Below, piece after piece: positions 17,483 through 25,556 of a stretch of DNA of 42,527 nucleotides. The notes under the pieces are model-generated. The model ran no database searches. It saw only the letters and a program-made list of their open reading frames with translations, and had not been told where the DNA came from. Source of the stretch: Gammaproteobacteria bacterium (GTDB lineage: Bacteria > Pseudomonadota > Gammaproteobacteria > Arenicellales > CAJQKF01); contig JAUIEZ010000029.1 in NCBI GenBank assembly GCA_030429665.1, positions 1 to 42,527 of the forward strand. Reading direction: 5' to 3'. Both the position numbers and the translations under genes were made by a program. Numbering within the stretch: the first letter of the stretch is position 1; each line of letters opens with the position of its first letter.

Positions 17483-17767
17483 CTACTTGCCGGGCGCCAG
17501 GTTGAAATGCTGGCCGAGGTCGGCGTGCGGCCGCGGGATGACGTGCACGGCGACGACTTCACCGATCTGGTTCGCCGTTTCGGCGCCAGCCTCGGTCGCC
17601 GCCTTTACCGCGCCGACGTCGCCCTTGACCACCACCGACACCAGCCCGCCGCCGATCTCGTTCTTCGATACGATTTCCACGTTGGCCGCTTTCACCATCG
17701 CGTCAGCGGCCGCCAGCGCGGGGACGTAGCCGCGCGTTTCGATCATTCCAATTGCCTGGTTTGCCAT
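17483..17767 (-). CDS. BMC-H hexameric shell protein
   Basis: The protein is 94 residues from ATG 17767, the standard BMC-H length. I set the start here because AGGAG lies 7 bases upstream and the fold begins at once with [32 protein letters not shown] sequence. The helix and strand order ([27 protein letters not shown]) and the end [18 protein letters not shown] segment ([14 protein letters not shown]) are canonical. Hexamers of this protein tile the shell facets; the pore loop around the GGG of [10 protein letters not shown] would line the channel. It is the only BMC-H gene in view, so facets are built from this and the two tandem proteins. Confidence 0.96.
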   Translation of the reverse strand: MANQAIGMIETRGYVPALAAADAMVKAANVEIVSKNEIGGGLVSVVVKGDVGAVKAATEAGAETANQIGEVVAVHVIPRPHADLGQHFNLAPGK

Positions 17768-17795
17768 TTTGAATCTCCTACGATGCTTGGTTGTG

Positions 17796-18038
17796 TTAGC
17801 CCGTTTCGTCAATGGAGCCAATGATCAGGGCATCGATTGGCGCCTTGAACTTCGTGAAATACGCGGCCGCGACCGAACCCTGCGTAATCAATACGGCTTC
17901 GTCGACCGCGCAGCCCAACGGATCGAAGGCGATCAGCCGGTCGCCCTTGTCCGTTTCCACCTCCAGCAATCCGCCGTTGGGCATGGTTTCGATGCGTTTC
18001 GTGGACCAGAGCTGGCCGATGACTTTTCCACGGATCAT
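17796..18038 (-). CDS. BMC-P pentameric vertex protein (EutN/CcmL family)
   Basis: The protein is 80 residues and shows the EutN/CcmL beta-barrel: [17 protein letters not shown] at the start, [20 protein letters not shown] in the middle, then [13 protein letters not shown] and [12 protein letters not shown] at the end. Pentamers cap the twelve vertices of the shell, so its presence means a closed compartment can be built. Its ATG overlaps the TAA of the upstream gene by one base (TAATG), pointing to translational coupling. The BMC-H gene follows after 28 bases. Confidence 0.95.
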   Translation of the reverse strand: MIRGKVIGQLWSTKRIETMPNGGLLEVETDKGDRLIAFDPLGCAVDEAVLITQGSVAAAYFTKFKAPIDALIIGSIDETG

Positions 18039-18448
18039 TACGTTTTCCTCTCGATCTTGATCCCCTTGCGGCGAATCTCGTCTTTCGCCAGGGGCGTGAA
18101 GCAGACACCCTTTGCGACGCTGATCGATGTCGCCCGATCCAGCCTGGCAATGTGTTTCTCGGTGACAAGGCCCCGATCGAAGGACACGATGCCTTGGGAC
18201 CGGCCGACCTGCGGCCGGGTGTGTTCGACGGCCGGCGAGTCCTCGAGCTCGAAGTGCAATCGCCCCGCCCGGATCTGTCCCGCCACGTCCTCGCTGCGGG
18301 AAAGCTCGAGCACGCGCAGCGCGAACGCGTTCAGGTCCCGGTTGTTGCGAATCGACACCTTCTCCCGGCGTACCCGGGCATCGCCGTGTCCGTGCCGGGC
18401 CAGTTCCTCCCGAAGTATTTCCCGCACGATCGAGCGGATGTCTTCCAT
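18038..18448 (-). CDS. Small BMC-associated protein with N-terminal encapsulation-like helix
   Basis: The protein is 136 residues from ATG 18448, which overlaps the TAA of the upstream shell gene. The first ~18 residues (MEDIRSIVREILREELAR) form an amphipathic helix of the kind that targets cargo to shells; its pattern I-x-x-IVREIL-x-EEL resembles the C-terminal tail of the aldehyde dehydrogenase in this operon. After a Lys/Arg-rich linker the core (~30-136) ends in VTEKHIARLDRATSISVAKG and FTPLAKDEIRRKGIKIER; a TPLAKD-type ending also occurs in several accessory BMC proteins. I recognise no catalytic motif. From memory, an uncharacterized gene sits at the same place between BMC-T and BMC-P genes in the mycobacterial RMM locus. 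A scaffold or assembly role is plausible, but unproven. Confidence 0.78.
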   Translation of the reverse strand: MEDIRSIVREILREELARHGHGDARVRREKVSIRNNRDLNAFALRVLELSRSEDVAGQIRAGRLHFELEDSPAVEHTRPQVGRSQGIVSFDRGLVTEKHIARLDRATSISVAKGVCFTPLAKDEIRRKGIKIERKT

Positions 18449-19059
18449 TACGCGGCTCCCAGGTCGTGCAGGGCGGCTTCCGCCGCGTGCTTGGCGTTTC
18501 GAACCTCGGCCTCGTCGCCGGCGAGGTACAAGCGCCCGTTGGCGCCGATCATCCGGTAGTCGACGATTTTCACGTTCGATGCTTTCTCGGCTTCGTTGCT
18601 TGCCAGGATCGCGTAGGAAGCGGACTGGCATTCGAGCAGGTACAGGCTCTCGCCGCCCAGGATCATCGAGCCGAGCTTGTTGCGGTTGATCAGGAATGCG
18701 TGTTGGTGATCGACGCGGGTGACGATCCTCGACGCGAGGATCTTCGGGGGCGCCGCGTCCTGGGGCCTGGCGTCGAGGGCGTCGAGGACCGCCTCGCCGG
18801 CGGCCTTGACCTCGGCGATGGAGTGGGAATGGAACTCGACCGTGCCGAACTGGCGCTCCACCACCAGCAGGCCGGTTTGCACGCTGGCGCCTTTCAACGC
18901 GACGTCGGTCAACGATTCTATGTCGAGGCCCGGCGCGATCTCGATGACCTGCGCGGCCATGTTCTTCCTCGGCAGCGTTCCCCGCATCCAGGTCGCGAGG
19001 TAGGCGAGCGTTTGCGGCTGCAGCTGGTCGATGAAGATGAAAGAGCGAAGTTCGGCCAT
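18448..19059 (-). CDS. BMC-T microcompartment shell protein (tandem BMC domain)
   Basis: The protein is 203 residues with two BMC domains in tandem. Domain one (~38-105) has QVIEIAPGLDIESLTDVALK and QTGLLVVERQFGTVEFHSHS; domain two (~115-200) has LYLLECQSASYAILASNEAE, VKIVDYRMIGANGRLYLAG and EAEVRNAKHAAEAAL. The paired ERQFG segments in this and the other tandem protein show that the two arose from a common ancestor. It starts 2 bases after the aldehyde dehydrogenase stop and its stop shares a base with the next start, so translation of cargo and shell is tightly coupled. Both tandem proteins together with one BMC-H and one BMC-P match the four-protein shell known for RMM compartments. Confidence 0.92.
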   Translation of the reverse strand: MAELRSFIFIDQLQPQTLAYLATWMRGTLPRKNMAAQVIEIAPGLDIESLTDVALKGASVQTGLLVVERQFGTVEFHSHSIAEVKAAGEAVLDALDARPQDAAPPKILASRIVTRVDHQHAFLINRNKLGSMILGGESLYLLECQSASYAILASNEAEKASNVKIVDYRMIGANGRLYLAGDEAEVRNAKHAAEAALHDLGAA

Positions 19060-19061
19060 GC

Positions 19062-20642
19062 TTATTTCTTCAGGATGTCCCGCAGTTCTTCGGCAATGAT
19101 CTGGCGAATCTGCGCCCGCACGGCATGGTCGAGTTCATCCCGTTGTCGCGTGGCGCCACCGCCGCCGGGTTGTCGTGGCCGCGGCGACCCGGGCACGCCG
19201 TCCGACGGCGCCGCGGGCAACGGCCCCTCGAAGGCCTGTCCCAGGTTTCGGTAGGCGTCCAGGTTGGGTGACTCGCCCGTCGGGTAGGCGAGCCGGGTCC
19301 AGTGCACGAGGTGGCGGGGACCGATGTTCTCGCCCACGGAAGAGCGGCCGAAGTACCCGGTGCCGATGGTGAAGGTCGGCGGTAACCCGGTGCCGTAGCC
19401 GGCCGCGCCCTGGGAGCAGGGCGCATTGACGACCACCCGGTAGGCTTCCACGGTGCTCGCGAAGCGCATGGCCGATCGTTCGTCCCGCGTGTGGATGGCG
19501 GCGGAGTGGCCGGCGCCCGTCATTCTCAGGACGGCCTTCGCCATGGCGATGGCCTGGTTGTGATTGCTCGCCACGTGCATTGCGAGCACCGGGCATAGTT
19601 TTTCGCGACTGAGGCGCTCCTCGACGCCGATCTGCCGGATCGGCGCGACCAGTATCCTCGTGTTGTTCGGTACGCGAATGCCGCATTCCGTGGCGATCCA
19701 CGTGGCGTCGCGCCCGATGCTCTCGATATTGAACCCGCGTTCGTGAAACAGGAATCGGCGCAACTTCTCGACGTCGTCCTCGTCGCAGACGTAGGCATGC
19801 GCCGCCCTGAGCGCCTGCACCAGTTGTTTCTCGACCTCGGGCAGCGTGATCAGCACGCTTTCGTTGGTGCACAGGATCGAATTGTCGAAGCTCTTGCTTT
19901 CGACGATGACCCGCGCGGCCTCCGCCACGTCGGCGGATGCGTCAACGAATACCGGCGCATTGCCCGGGCCGACGCCGATGGCCGGGTTGGACGACGAATA
20001 CGCCGAGCGCACCATCGCGGTCCCGCCCGTGGCAAGAATGACGTTCGTCTTCTCCGAGGCCATGAACGTTTCCACCAGCGGAATGGAGGGGTTCTCGATG
20101 ATCTGGATCACGCCCTCGGGAGCGCCGGCGGCGACCGCCGCCTCCGCGAGCTTTCTCGCGGCGTCCACGCAGCAGGCCCGTGCCGCGGGGTGGGGGCTCA
20201 GGACGATCGCGTTGCGGGTCATCAACGAGATGATCACCTTGTAGTTCACCGTGGCGATGGGGTTGGTCGACGGCGTCAGCGCGAAGACCACGCCCGCGGG
20301 CCGGGGAATCTCGACGATGCCGCGGCGTTCGTCGATGCGGCAGTTGACGAAGTCGTCGTCACGGTAGAAATCCACCAGCGGGTGCGCCGTGAGTTCGTTC
20401 TTGAGCTTCTTGTGCTCTACCACGCCGAATCCGGTTTCCTCCACCGCCCATTGCGCGTAGCGGGCCGCGTTGTCGTGGGCGGCGGCGGCCACCGCCTCGA
20501 CGATCGCCATGGTCGAGGCCCGGTCGAAGCGCTGGAATACCGTGGTGGCCCAGCGGGCGCGCTCCAGGACGATATCCGCCTGTCCCTGCAGCGCCGCCGG
20601 GGTGCCGGAGATATCGATCAGCGTGCGAATCTGCGGTTCCAT
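19062..20642 (-). CDS. BMC aldehyde dehydrogenase (probably CoA-acylating) with C-terminal encapsulation peptide
   Basis: The protein is 526 residues. The aldehyde dehydrogenase fold is clear: EIPRPAGVVFALTPSTNPIA (~111-130), TGGTAMVRSAYSS (~205), AIGVGPGNAPVFVD and the nucleophile Cys258 in SFDNSILCTNESVL. The SFDNs-C-E pattern is that of CoA-acylating enzymes such as PduP and EutE, so propionaldehyde to propionyl-CoA is the likely reaction. The catalytic domain ends near 465. A flexible Pro/Gly-rich linker (~475-500, with PRPRQPGGGG) then leads to a terminal amphipathic helix, AVRAQIRQIIAEELRDILKK, a textbook encapsulation peptide. This makes it the signature lumen enzyme. The ATG overlaps the TGA of the upstream phospho-lyase (TGATG). 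Confidence 0.92.
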   Translation of the reverse strand: MEPQIRTLIDISGTPAALQGQADIVLERARWATTVFQRFDRASTMAIVEAVAAAAHDNAARYAQWAVEETGFGVVEHKKLKNELTAHPLVDFYRDDDFVNCRIDERRGIVEIPRPAGVVFALTPSTNPIATVNYKVIISLMTRNAIVLSPHPAARACCVDAARKLAEAAVAAGAPEGVIQIIENPSIPLVETFMASEKTNVILATGGTAMVRSAYSSSNPAIGVGPGNAPVFVDASADVAEAARVIVESKSFDNSILCTNESVLITLPEVEKQLVQALRAAHAYVCDEDDVEKLRRFLFHERGFNIESIGRDATWIATECGIRVPNNTRILVAPIRQIGVEERLSREKLCPVLAMHVASNHNQAIAMAKAVLRMTGAGHSAAIHTRDERSAMRFASTVEAYRVVVNAPCSQGAAGYGTGLPPTFTIGTGYFGRSSVGENIGPRHLVHWTRLAYPTGESPNLDAYRNLGQAFEGPLPAAPSDGVPGSPRPRQPGGGGATRQRDELDHAVRAQIRQIIAEELRDILKK

Positions 20643-21913
20643 CACGTCCACCTCCGCTTCTTGCCCATCACCTCGTCGCGGGCCAGGGAGATGGCGATCT
20701 CCACGCGACGCAACAGGTCCTCGGAATCCTTCTGGGTCATCAGCACCCCGGGCTTGAACTGCAGCACGCGCGGATCCAGGGTCGAGAAGATCGCCCATAC
20801 GCCGTTCTGGTACAGGTGCTTCATCACCGGCTTGGCGCCCTGTTCGTGATTGAACTCGAGTCCCATGATGAGTCCGTGCTGGCGGATGCCGACGAAGAAG
20901 TCCGGGTAGGCCGCCATGATTTCGTCGAGGCCGTTGCGGATGTAGTCGGCCACGTAGCGGATCATCGTCTTGACCTCGGGCCGCTGCACGATCTCGAGCG
21001 TCTTCATCGCCACGATGCAGCCAAGCTCCGCGCCGCCCATGGTGGACATGTGGGCGAAACCGTCCTGCTTCAGCCAGCCGCCGCATTTCTCGGATACGAC
21101 CACGCAGGCAATGGGATACATGCCTCCCGAGATGCCCTTGCCGGTCACCATGATGTCCGGTTCGACGCCGTAGCGGTTGCAGCACCACATCTCGCCGCTT
21201 CGCATCAGGCCGGTCTGCACCTCGTCGGCGATGTAGAAGGCGCCGTAGCGCTCGCAAAGCTGCTTCACGCCCGGGAGGTAGCCCTCGTGGGGCATGGGAA
21301 AACCGTAGGTCGCCGGAATCGACTCCATGATCACCGCGGCCACGTCGCGGTTCTTGAGCGCGCTTTCCATGGCGTCCAGGTCGTTGAACGGCACCTGGAT
21401 GAATTCGCCGGAGGTGTCCTCGGAGAGGAAAATCTTCGAGAACCGCTCGTCGCCGGTCTTCACGGACAGGCCGGAGTGGCCGTGGTAGGCCTTGACGATC
21501 GATACGATCTTTCGCTTCTGCGCGGCGTGGCGGGCGGTTTTCAGCGCGATGTCGATGGCTTCCGCGCCACCGGCGCCGTAGATGGTGTAGCGCATGTCCG
21601 GCGCCGGGGCGCACGCGGCGAGGGCTTCCGCCAGCGCGGTGCGGGCGAGGGCGGGGAAATGGTGGTTGCCCATGTCGAAGCGCGCCGTGGCGGCCTTCAA
21701 CACCTCGACCAGTTCCGGGTGGCGGTGACCGATGTTGTAGGTGCCGCCGTTCAGGTGAACGTCGATCAGCCGGCGCCCGTCCATGTCGTAAAGGTAATAG
21801 CCTTCGCGTCGATCGATGACCAGGTCGACGCCCATGTCCTGCCAATCCTGGGTCTTGCCGGGATTCCAGAAGTACTTCGATCGTTCGAGAAATTCGAGCT
21901 TGGCCTCGCTCAC
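20642..21913 (-). CDS. Class-III PLP enzyme, probable amino-alcohol-phosphate phospho-lyase
   Basis: The product is 423 residues from GTG 21913. GGAGG at 21921-21925 is 7 bases before this GTG but only 1 base before the in-frame ATG at 21919, so GTG is the better start. The aminotransferase class III fold shows GGTYNIGHRHPELVEVL, the PLP phosphate region YGAGGAEAIDIALKTARH, the ring-stacking Asp230 in FYIADEVQTGLMRSG and the Schiff-base Lys259 in MVTGKGISGGMYP. Members of this family include transaminases and the ethanolamine-phosphate phospho-lyases. A kinase for the amino alcohol is two genes from an SDR in the same operon, so elimination of phosphate and ammonia from 1-amino-2-propanol phosphate to give propionaldehyde fits best. 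A plain transaminase is the alternative. It opens the cargo/shell half of the operon after a 103-base gap. Confidence 0.85.
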   Translation of the reverse strand: MSEAKLEFLERSKYFWNPGKTQDWQDMGVDLVIDRREGYYLYDMDGRRLIDVHLNGGTYNIGHRHPELVEVLKAATARFDMGNHHFPALARTALAEALAACAPAPDMRYTIYGAGGAEAIDIALKTARHAAQKRKIVSIVKAYHGHSGLSVKTGDERFSKIFLSEDTSGEFIQVPFNDLDAMESALKNRDVAAVIMESIPATYGFPMPHEGYLPGVKQLCERYGAFYIADEVQTGLMRSGEMWCCNRYGVEPDIMVTGKGISGGMYPIACVVVSEKCGGWLKQDGFAHMSTMGGAELGCIVAMKTLEIVQRPEVKTMIRYVADYIRNGLDEIMAAYPDFFVGIRQHGLIMGLEFNHEQGAKPVMKHLYQNGVWAIFSTLDPRVLQFKPGVLMTQKDSEDLLRRVEIAISLARDEVMGKKRRWT

Positions 21914-21979
21914 GCGCATACCTCCTCGCTATCGACGGCGGGAACGCGGTGTAGATTGTCCTACCCGCGCCCGCGCTGC

Positions 21980-22007
21980 TTGACAGTCTCCCGGGTTTGG
22001 TTGACAG
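21980..22007. promoter_or_regulatory. Direct repeat TTGACAG x2 with 21-base period
   Basis: TTGACAG occurs at 21980-21986 and again at 22001-22007, exactly two helical turns apart, in the gap between the kinase and phospho-lyase genes. Direct half-sites 21 bases apart are the usual layout for AraC-family regulators. Related TTGACA words occur in front of the AraC-family gene at 28096, 28187 and 28206. The 14-gene operon might therefore have a second, internal control point here. TTGACA is also a common -35 word, but the orientation here points away from the downstream gene. Confidence 0.35.
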
Positions 22008-22016
22008 CGAACGCCG

Positions 22017-23021
22017 TCAGCCGTATTTGCCCAGGTAGTCCGAGCCCAACTCGGCGGAAACGCGGGCAAAATCGGGCGCCAGCGCCTGGGGCTCGGGCGC
22101 CTCGATATGGCTTCCGATCCAGGCGAGCAGCGCGAGCCGCCGCAACATGACAAACGTGTCGAGCTGGTCGGCGTCCTCGTCGGACAACGCGCGCGCCTTT
22201 CGGTACCCCTTCACCCACGACGCTTTCAGCGCCGGTACCTGCTCATGGTCCTCCATGAAGCTGATCCCGGTGGCGAAATCGTAGAGGAACCAGCCGAACC
22301 CGCAATCGTCGAAGTCGATCAGTCGCGTGCCGTTGCCGTCGATCAGCAGGTTGGCCAGGCGCATGTCGGCGTGGATCAGGCCGTACCGGTCGGGTTCCTT
22401 GCCGAATTCCTGCAACCGCCGCGTCACCGTCCGCTCGACGCGCTCGAGCACGTCACGGACCTCGGGCGTTACGTTCGGCGCGTCGCGCCAGTTGCCCCAC
22501 GTCGCATCGGGACCGAACACGGTATCGAGATCCCATGACAATCGTTCGAACGGCTGCGGACGCTTCCACCCGATCGAGTGCAGGTGCGTTTTCGCGGCGA
22601 TCTCGCCCAGTTCCTCGAAGGCGCCGACCAGGTCGTGCGTCTCGTCGGGCTGCGTGCCGTTGACGAACTCGAACATCACCATGTACCGCGGTCTCGGCAG
22701 GCCGTCCGCGATGCCGGACTGGATGGCGCTGCCGTCGCGCCCGACGAGATAATGCGGCGTTACGATGCCGCCCTCTTCACGCAGCGCCGTGGACCACTCG
22801 AGCTCGCACTGGATCGCCCGTTCCGTGTGGTAGTCCTCGCGGTGAATCCGCAGGATGGATTTCCACCCGCCGGGCCCCTCGACCAGGTAGGTGGCGTTCT
22901 CGGAAACGTTGATGAGTCGCGCGCGCGCCCCGTCGGGAATTTCCCAAAGGGGCAGGGACTGGTTCGCGAGTACTTCCAGGTACCCGAGGAGTTCCTCCAT
23001 GGGAATATCGCTGCCGGCCAT
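22017..23021 (-). CDS. APH-fold small-molecule kinase, probable (S)-1-amino-2-propanol kinase
   Basis: The product is 334 residues from ATG 23021, with GGAG 6-9 bases upstream; upstream in-frame codons overlap the SDR gene and are not used. It has the aminoglycoside phosphotransferase/choline kinase fold: a glycine-rich N-lobe (ATYLVEGPGGWKSILRIHRE, ~43-62), the Brenner motif LIHADMRLANLLID (215-228) with the catalytic Asp, and the metal-binding DFDD (236-239), then GFGWFLYDFATGIS. APH-type kinases are a hallmark of RMM compartments, where the mycobacterial member phosphorylates (S)-1-amino-2-propanol. I transfer that activity by synteny and fold. No targeting extension is visible. It follows the SDR gene by 32 bases. 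Confidence 0.85.
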   Translation of the reverse strand: MAGSDIPMEELLGYLEVLANQSLPLWEIPDGARARLINVSENATYLVEGPGGWKSILRIHREDYHTERAIQCELEWSTALREEGGIVTPHYLVGRDGSAIQSGIADGLPRPRYMVMFEFVNGTQPDETHDLVGAFEELGEIAAKTHLHSIGWKRPQPFERLSWDLDTVFGPDATWGNWRDAPNVTPEVRDVLERVERTVTRRLQEFGKEPDRYGLIHADMRLANLLIDGNGTRLIDFDDCGFGWFLYDFATGISFMEDHEQVPALKASWVKGYRKARALSDEDADQLDTFVMLRRLALLAWIGSHIEAPEPQALAPDFARVSAELGSDYLGKYG

Positions 23022-23053
23022 CGTTTCTCCTGGTTGCCTTGCGACTTCCTGCA

Positions 23054-23833
23054 TTAGATTTCCGCTATGGCTTCGAGCGACTCGGGAAGAATCTGGCCGC
23101 CGTCGACGACGATGGTCTGGCCGGTAATGTAGGCCGCCTCGTCGGAGGCAAAGAACAACGCCGCGTTGCCGATGTCTTCCACTGCGCCCAGGCGCTTGAG
23201 CGGAATCGAGGCCGCCATGGTATCGAGGTATTCCTGGCCGAGATCCTGCAAGCCTTCCGTGTAGATGTTGCCCGGCATGACCGCGTTGATCGTGGTGTTG
23301 TACTTCGACAACTCCATGGCCGCCGTTTTCAGGAATCCCAGCTGGCCCGCCTTGGACGCGCCGTAGTGGGACCAGCCCGGGAAGCCGGTCACCGGTCCGG
23401 TGATCGACGACGTGAGAACGACCCGTCCCTTGCCGGCCTTCTCGAAGTGCGGAATGCAGGCCTTCACCGAGAAAAACGCCGAGCGAAGGTTCGTGGCCAT
23501 GACCTGGTCCCACTCGGCGGGATCCATGTCGACCATCTTCGTCTGCGGAAAGGCGCCTGCGTTCGCGCACATGACGTCGATGCCGCCATTGGCTTTCGCC
23601 ACGGCGTCGACCATGTTCCTGACGCTGTCCCAGTTGCTGACGTCGCAAGGGTAGAACGTGGCGTTGCCTCCCGCGGCGTTAATCTCGTCGCAGGCTGCCT
23701 TCCCCGATTCCTCGCCGCGCGCGGCGACGGCGACATTCGCGCCCTGGGCGGCGAATACGCGGGCGATACCCCTGCCGATGCCTTTCGAACCGCCGGTTAC
23801 GATGACGCTTCTGTCCTTGATTGATGTAAGCAT
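23054..23833 (-). CDS. Short-chain dehydrogenase, probable 1-amino-2-propanol dehydrogenase / aminoacetone reductase
   Basis: The protein is 259 residues from ATG 23833 with GAGGAG about 9 bases upstream. All classical SDR motifs are present: TGGSKGIG (13-20) for the cofactor, the NAG at 91-93, catalytic Ser near 143 (LTSSITG), Tyr157 and Lys161 in YGASK, and the closing GQTIVVDGG. In RMM loci the SDR interconverts aminoacetone and 1-amino-2-propanol, which feeds the kinase encoded next. The acidic end after strand 2 is not obvious (VAVAARGEESG), and Arg at that place hints at NADP(H). It is 55 bases from the transporter genes and is clearly part of the same operon. Confidence 0.87.
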   Translation of the reverse strand: MLTSIKDRSVIVTGGSKGIGRGIARVFAAQGANVAVAARGEESGKAACDEINAAGGNATFYPCDVSNWDSVRNMVDAVAKANGGIDVMCANAGAFPQTKMVDMDPAEWDQVMATNLRSAFFSVKACIPHFEKAGKGRVVLTSSITGPVTGFPGWSHYGASKAGQLGFLKTAAMELSKYNTTINAVMPGNIYTEGLQDLGQEYLDTMAASIPLKRLGAVEDIGNAALFFASDEAAYITGQTIVVDGGQILPESLEAIAEI

Positions 23834-23888
23834 TGGTCTACTCCTCGTGGTCGATCACAGTCTTGGTTTTCGGCATTGCTCTCGTCGC

Positions 23889-24689
23889 CTACCGATCCTT
23901 CCGGGCCGCGCGCATGATCCACGGGAACAGCACGGCCAGCGTCACGAGACAGAACGAAGCAATGATGGAGAGAACGCCGACCGTCGGCACCAGGGGTGAA
24001 TATCCCGACACCATCTTCGCGTAAAGCCATTCGGGCAAGGTGGAGTCGGCGCCCGTGGTGAACAGCGACAGGGGGAAATTGCCCCAGCTCAACAGGAAGG
24101 CGAACAGCCCCGCGGATATGACGCTCGGCATGAGCAACGGCAGCGTGATTTCCCGCAACGTCACCCAGGTGCTGGCGCCCATGTCGCGTGCGGCCTCCTC
24201 GAGCGCGGCGTCGAACGAATACGCGCGAATGGCGATGATCAGCGTCGCTATCGGGGAAATCCATACCAGGTGCGCGATCACGGCGGTCTTCCAGGTCGGA
24301 ATGATGCCGACAGAGTTGAACCACATCAGCAGCGCAAGTCCGAGCACCGTCTGCGGGAAAAAGATCGGCAGCAGTATCAGTTTCTGGTACAGCTTGCGGA
24401 ACCGCCAGTTATACCTCGCAAAGGCGAGGGCGCCGAAAAACCCGACGACCATCGACACGACGGTCACGATGACGGCCACCTTGAGCGAAGTGAACACGAT
24501 GTCGCTGACGGTGTCGCTCTCCAGCGCCCGGGTGTACCAGGTCATGGAGTATCGCTTGACCGGAAAGCTCAGGTAGCGGGCCTTGGAAATGGAGGCGAAC
24601 GTCACCGAAACCAGGGGAAGATACAGCCACGCGATGATCCCGATGCCGTAGGCCATGAGAGCGGCCCTGAGAAGACGGGAGGTTTTCAC
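23889..24689 (-). CDS. ABC transporter permease (PotC-like)
   Basis: The protein is 266 residues with about six membrane spans and starts within the end of the preceding permease gene (4-base overlap). The cytoplasmic EAA loop that docks on the ATPase is EEAARDMGASTWVTLREITL (~164-183), followed by LPLLMPSVISAGLFAF. This is the second permease of a polyamine/opine-type importer (PotB-PotC class). With the ATPase, first permease and binding protein upstream it gives a full importer, most likely for the amine substrate of the compartment. Confidence 0.92.
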   Translation of the reverse strand: MKTSRLLRAALMAYGIGIIAWLYLPLVSVTFASISKARYLSFPVKRYSMTWYTRALESDTVSDIVFTSLKVAVIVTVVSMVVGFFGALAFARYNWRFRKLYQKLILLPIFFPQTVLGLALLMWFNSVGIIPTWKTAVIAHLVWISPIATLIIAIRAYSFDAALEEAARDMGASTWVTLREITLPLLMPSVISAGLFAFLLSWGNFPLSLFTTGADSTLPEWLYAKMVSGYSPLVPTVGVLSIIASFCLVTLAVLFPWIMRAARKDR

Positions 24690-25543
24690 CGGCCCTTCCT
24701 CCCCATGATCGCATCCAAATCAACCTTGGCGATGCCGTAGATCGCGAGCGCGGCGATAATGGTGATCAGCACCATGGACAACGCCGAGCCCAGCGGCCAG
24801 TCCTGTCCGTAGGTGAATGCCGTCTCGATCTCGTCGGCGATAACGATCACGGTCTGTCCGCCGAGGATCTTGCTCTCGGCCAACGCGCCGGCGGCCAGCA
24901 CGAAGCTCAACAGCGATCCGACCACGATGCCTGGCGCTGCCAGCGGCAGGTCGATCTCGAACAGGATCCGCCAGCGAGAAGCGCCCAGGTCCGCCGCCGC
25001 CTGACGGGCGTCGTCCGGGACCATGGCGATGCCCTGGGCGAGCGGAAACAGCATGAACGGGAAATACACGTATACCAGACTGAACACGATGATGGGCACG
25101 CTGTACAGCGGGCTCTCGAACCCTTCGCCGGTCCAGGCCCGGACGTGCCCTTCGATCAGCCCGCCCTTCATCAGCGTGAGAACCCAGCCGAACAAGCGGA
25201 TGTTCTCGGAGACGAACAGGCTCACCACCACCGCGATCGTGAGCACGATGGTGAAGCGTTTGAATACCTTGGCCATGCCGAAGGCCAGCGGCCAGCACAC
25301 CACGAACAGGATGACGGTCGACGCCAGCGCCATGCCCAGCGACCACAGCAGCGAGCGGTAGTAGCCCTGCTCGAGCAGCGCCGCGTAGGCGGAGAAGTCG
25401 GGTGAGTTAAAGACGGAAAACACCTTTCTCGGCATCGCCGAGAACACCGCCACCACCAGCATCGGCGCGATGAACGCGACCAGGAGAATGGCGAGCAGCG
25501 GCAGCGAACTGGCGGTTCCGAGTTTTCGGTCGAGACGCTCCAT
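24686..25543 (-). CDS. ABC transporter permease (PotB-like)
   Basis: The protein is 285 residues with a short basic N-terminus (MERLDRKLG) and about six spans. The EAA-type loop is ARQAAADLGASRWRILFEIDL, seen in two halves QAAADLGASRW and ILFEIDLPLAAPGIV. It pairs with the PotC-like permease, whose ATG lies inside its final codons (ATGA), and follows the ATPase gene by 13 bases. Substrate choice is made by the binding protein, so the transported compound is inferred only from the operon. Confidence 0.91.
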   Translation of the reverse strand: MERLDRKLGTASSLPLLAILLVAFIAPMLVVAVFSAMPRKVFSVFNSPDFSAYAALLEQGYYRSLLWSLGMALASTVILFVVCWPLAFGMAKVFKRFTIVLTIAVVVSLFVSENIRLFGWVLTLMKGGLIEGHVRAWTGEGFESPLYSVPIIVFSLVYVYFPFMLFPLAQGIAMVPDDARQAAADLGASRWRILFEIDLPLAAPGIVVGSLLSFVLAAGALAESKILGGQTVIVIADEIETAFTYGQDWPLGSALSMVLITIIAALAIYGIAKVDLDAIMGRKGR

Positions 25544-25556
25544 GGTACGGGGGTCG

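Noticed and set aside
21917..21919. ATG as start of the phospho-lyase gene
   Set aside because: It is only 1 base from the GGAGG; the GTG two codons later has normal spacing.
20816..22150. 444-codon plus-strand open frame opposite the phospho-lyase
   Set aside because: The translation is His/Val/Asp-biased with no motif; the opposite strand has a full class-III PLP enzyme.
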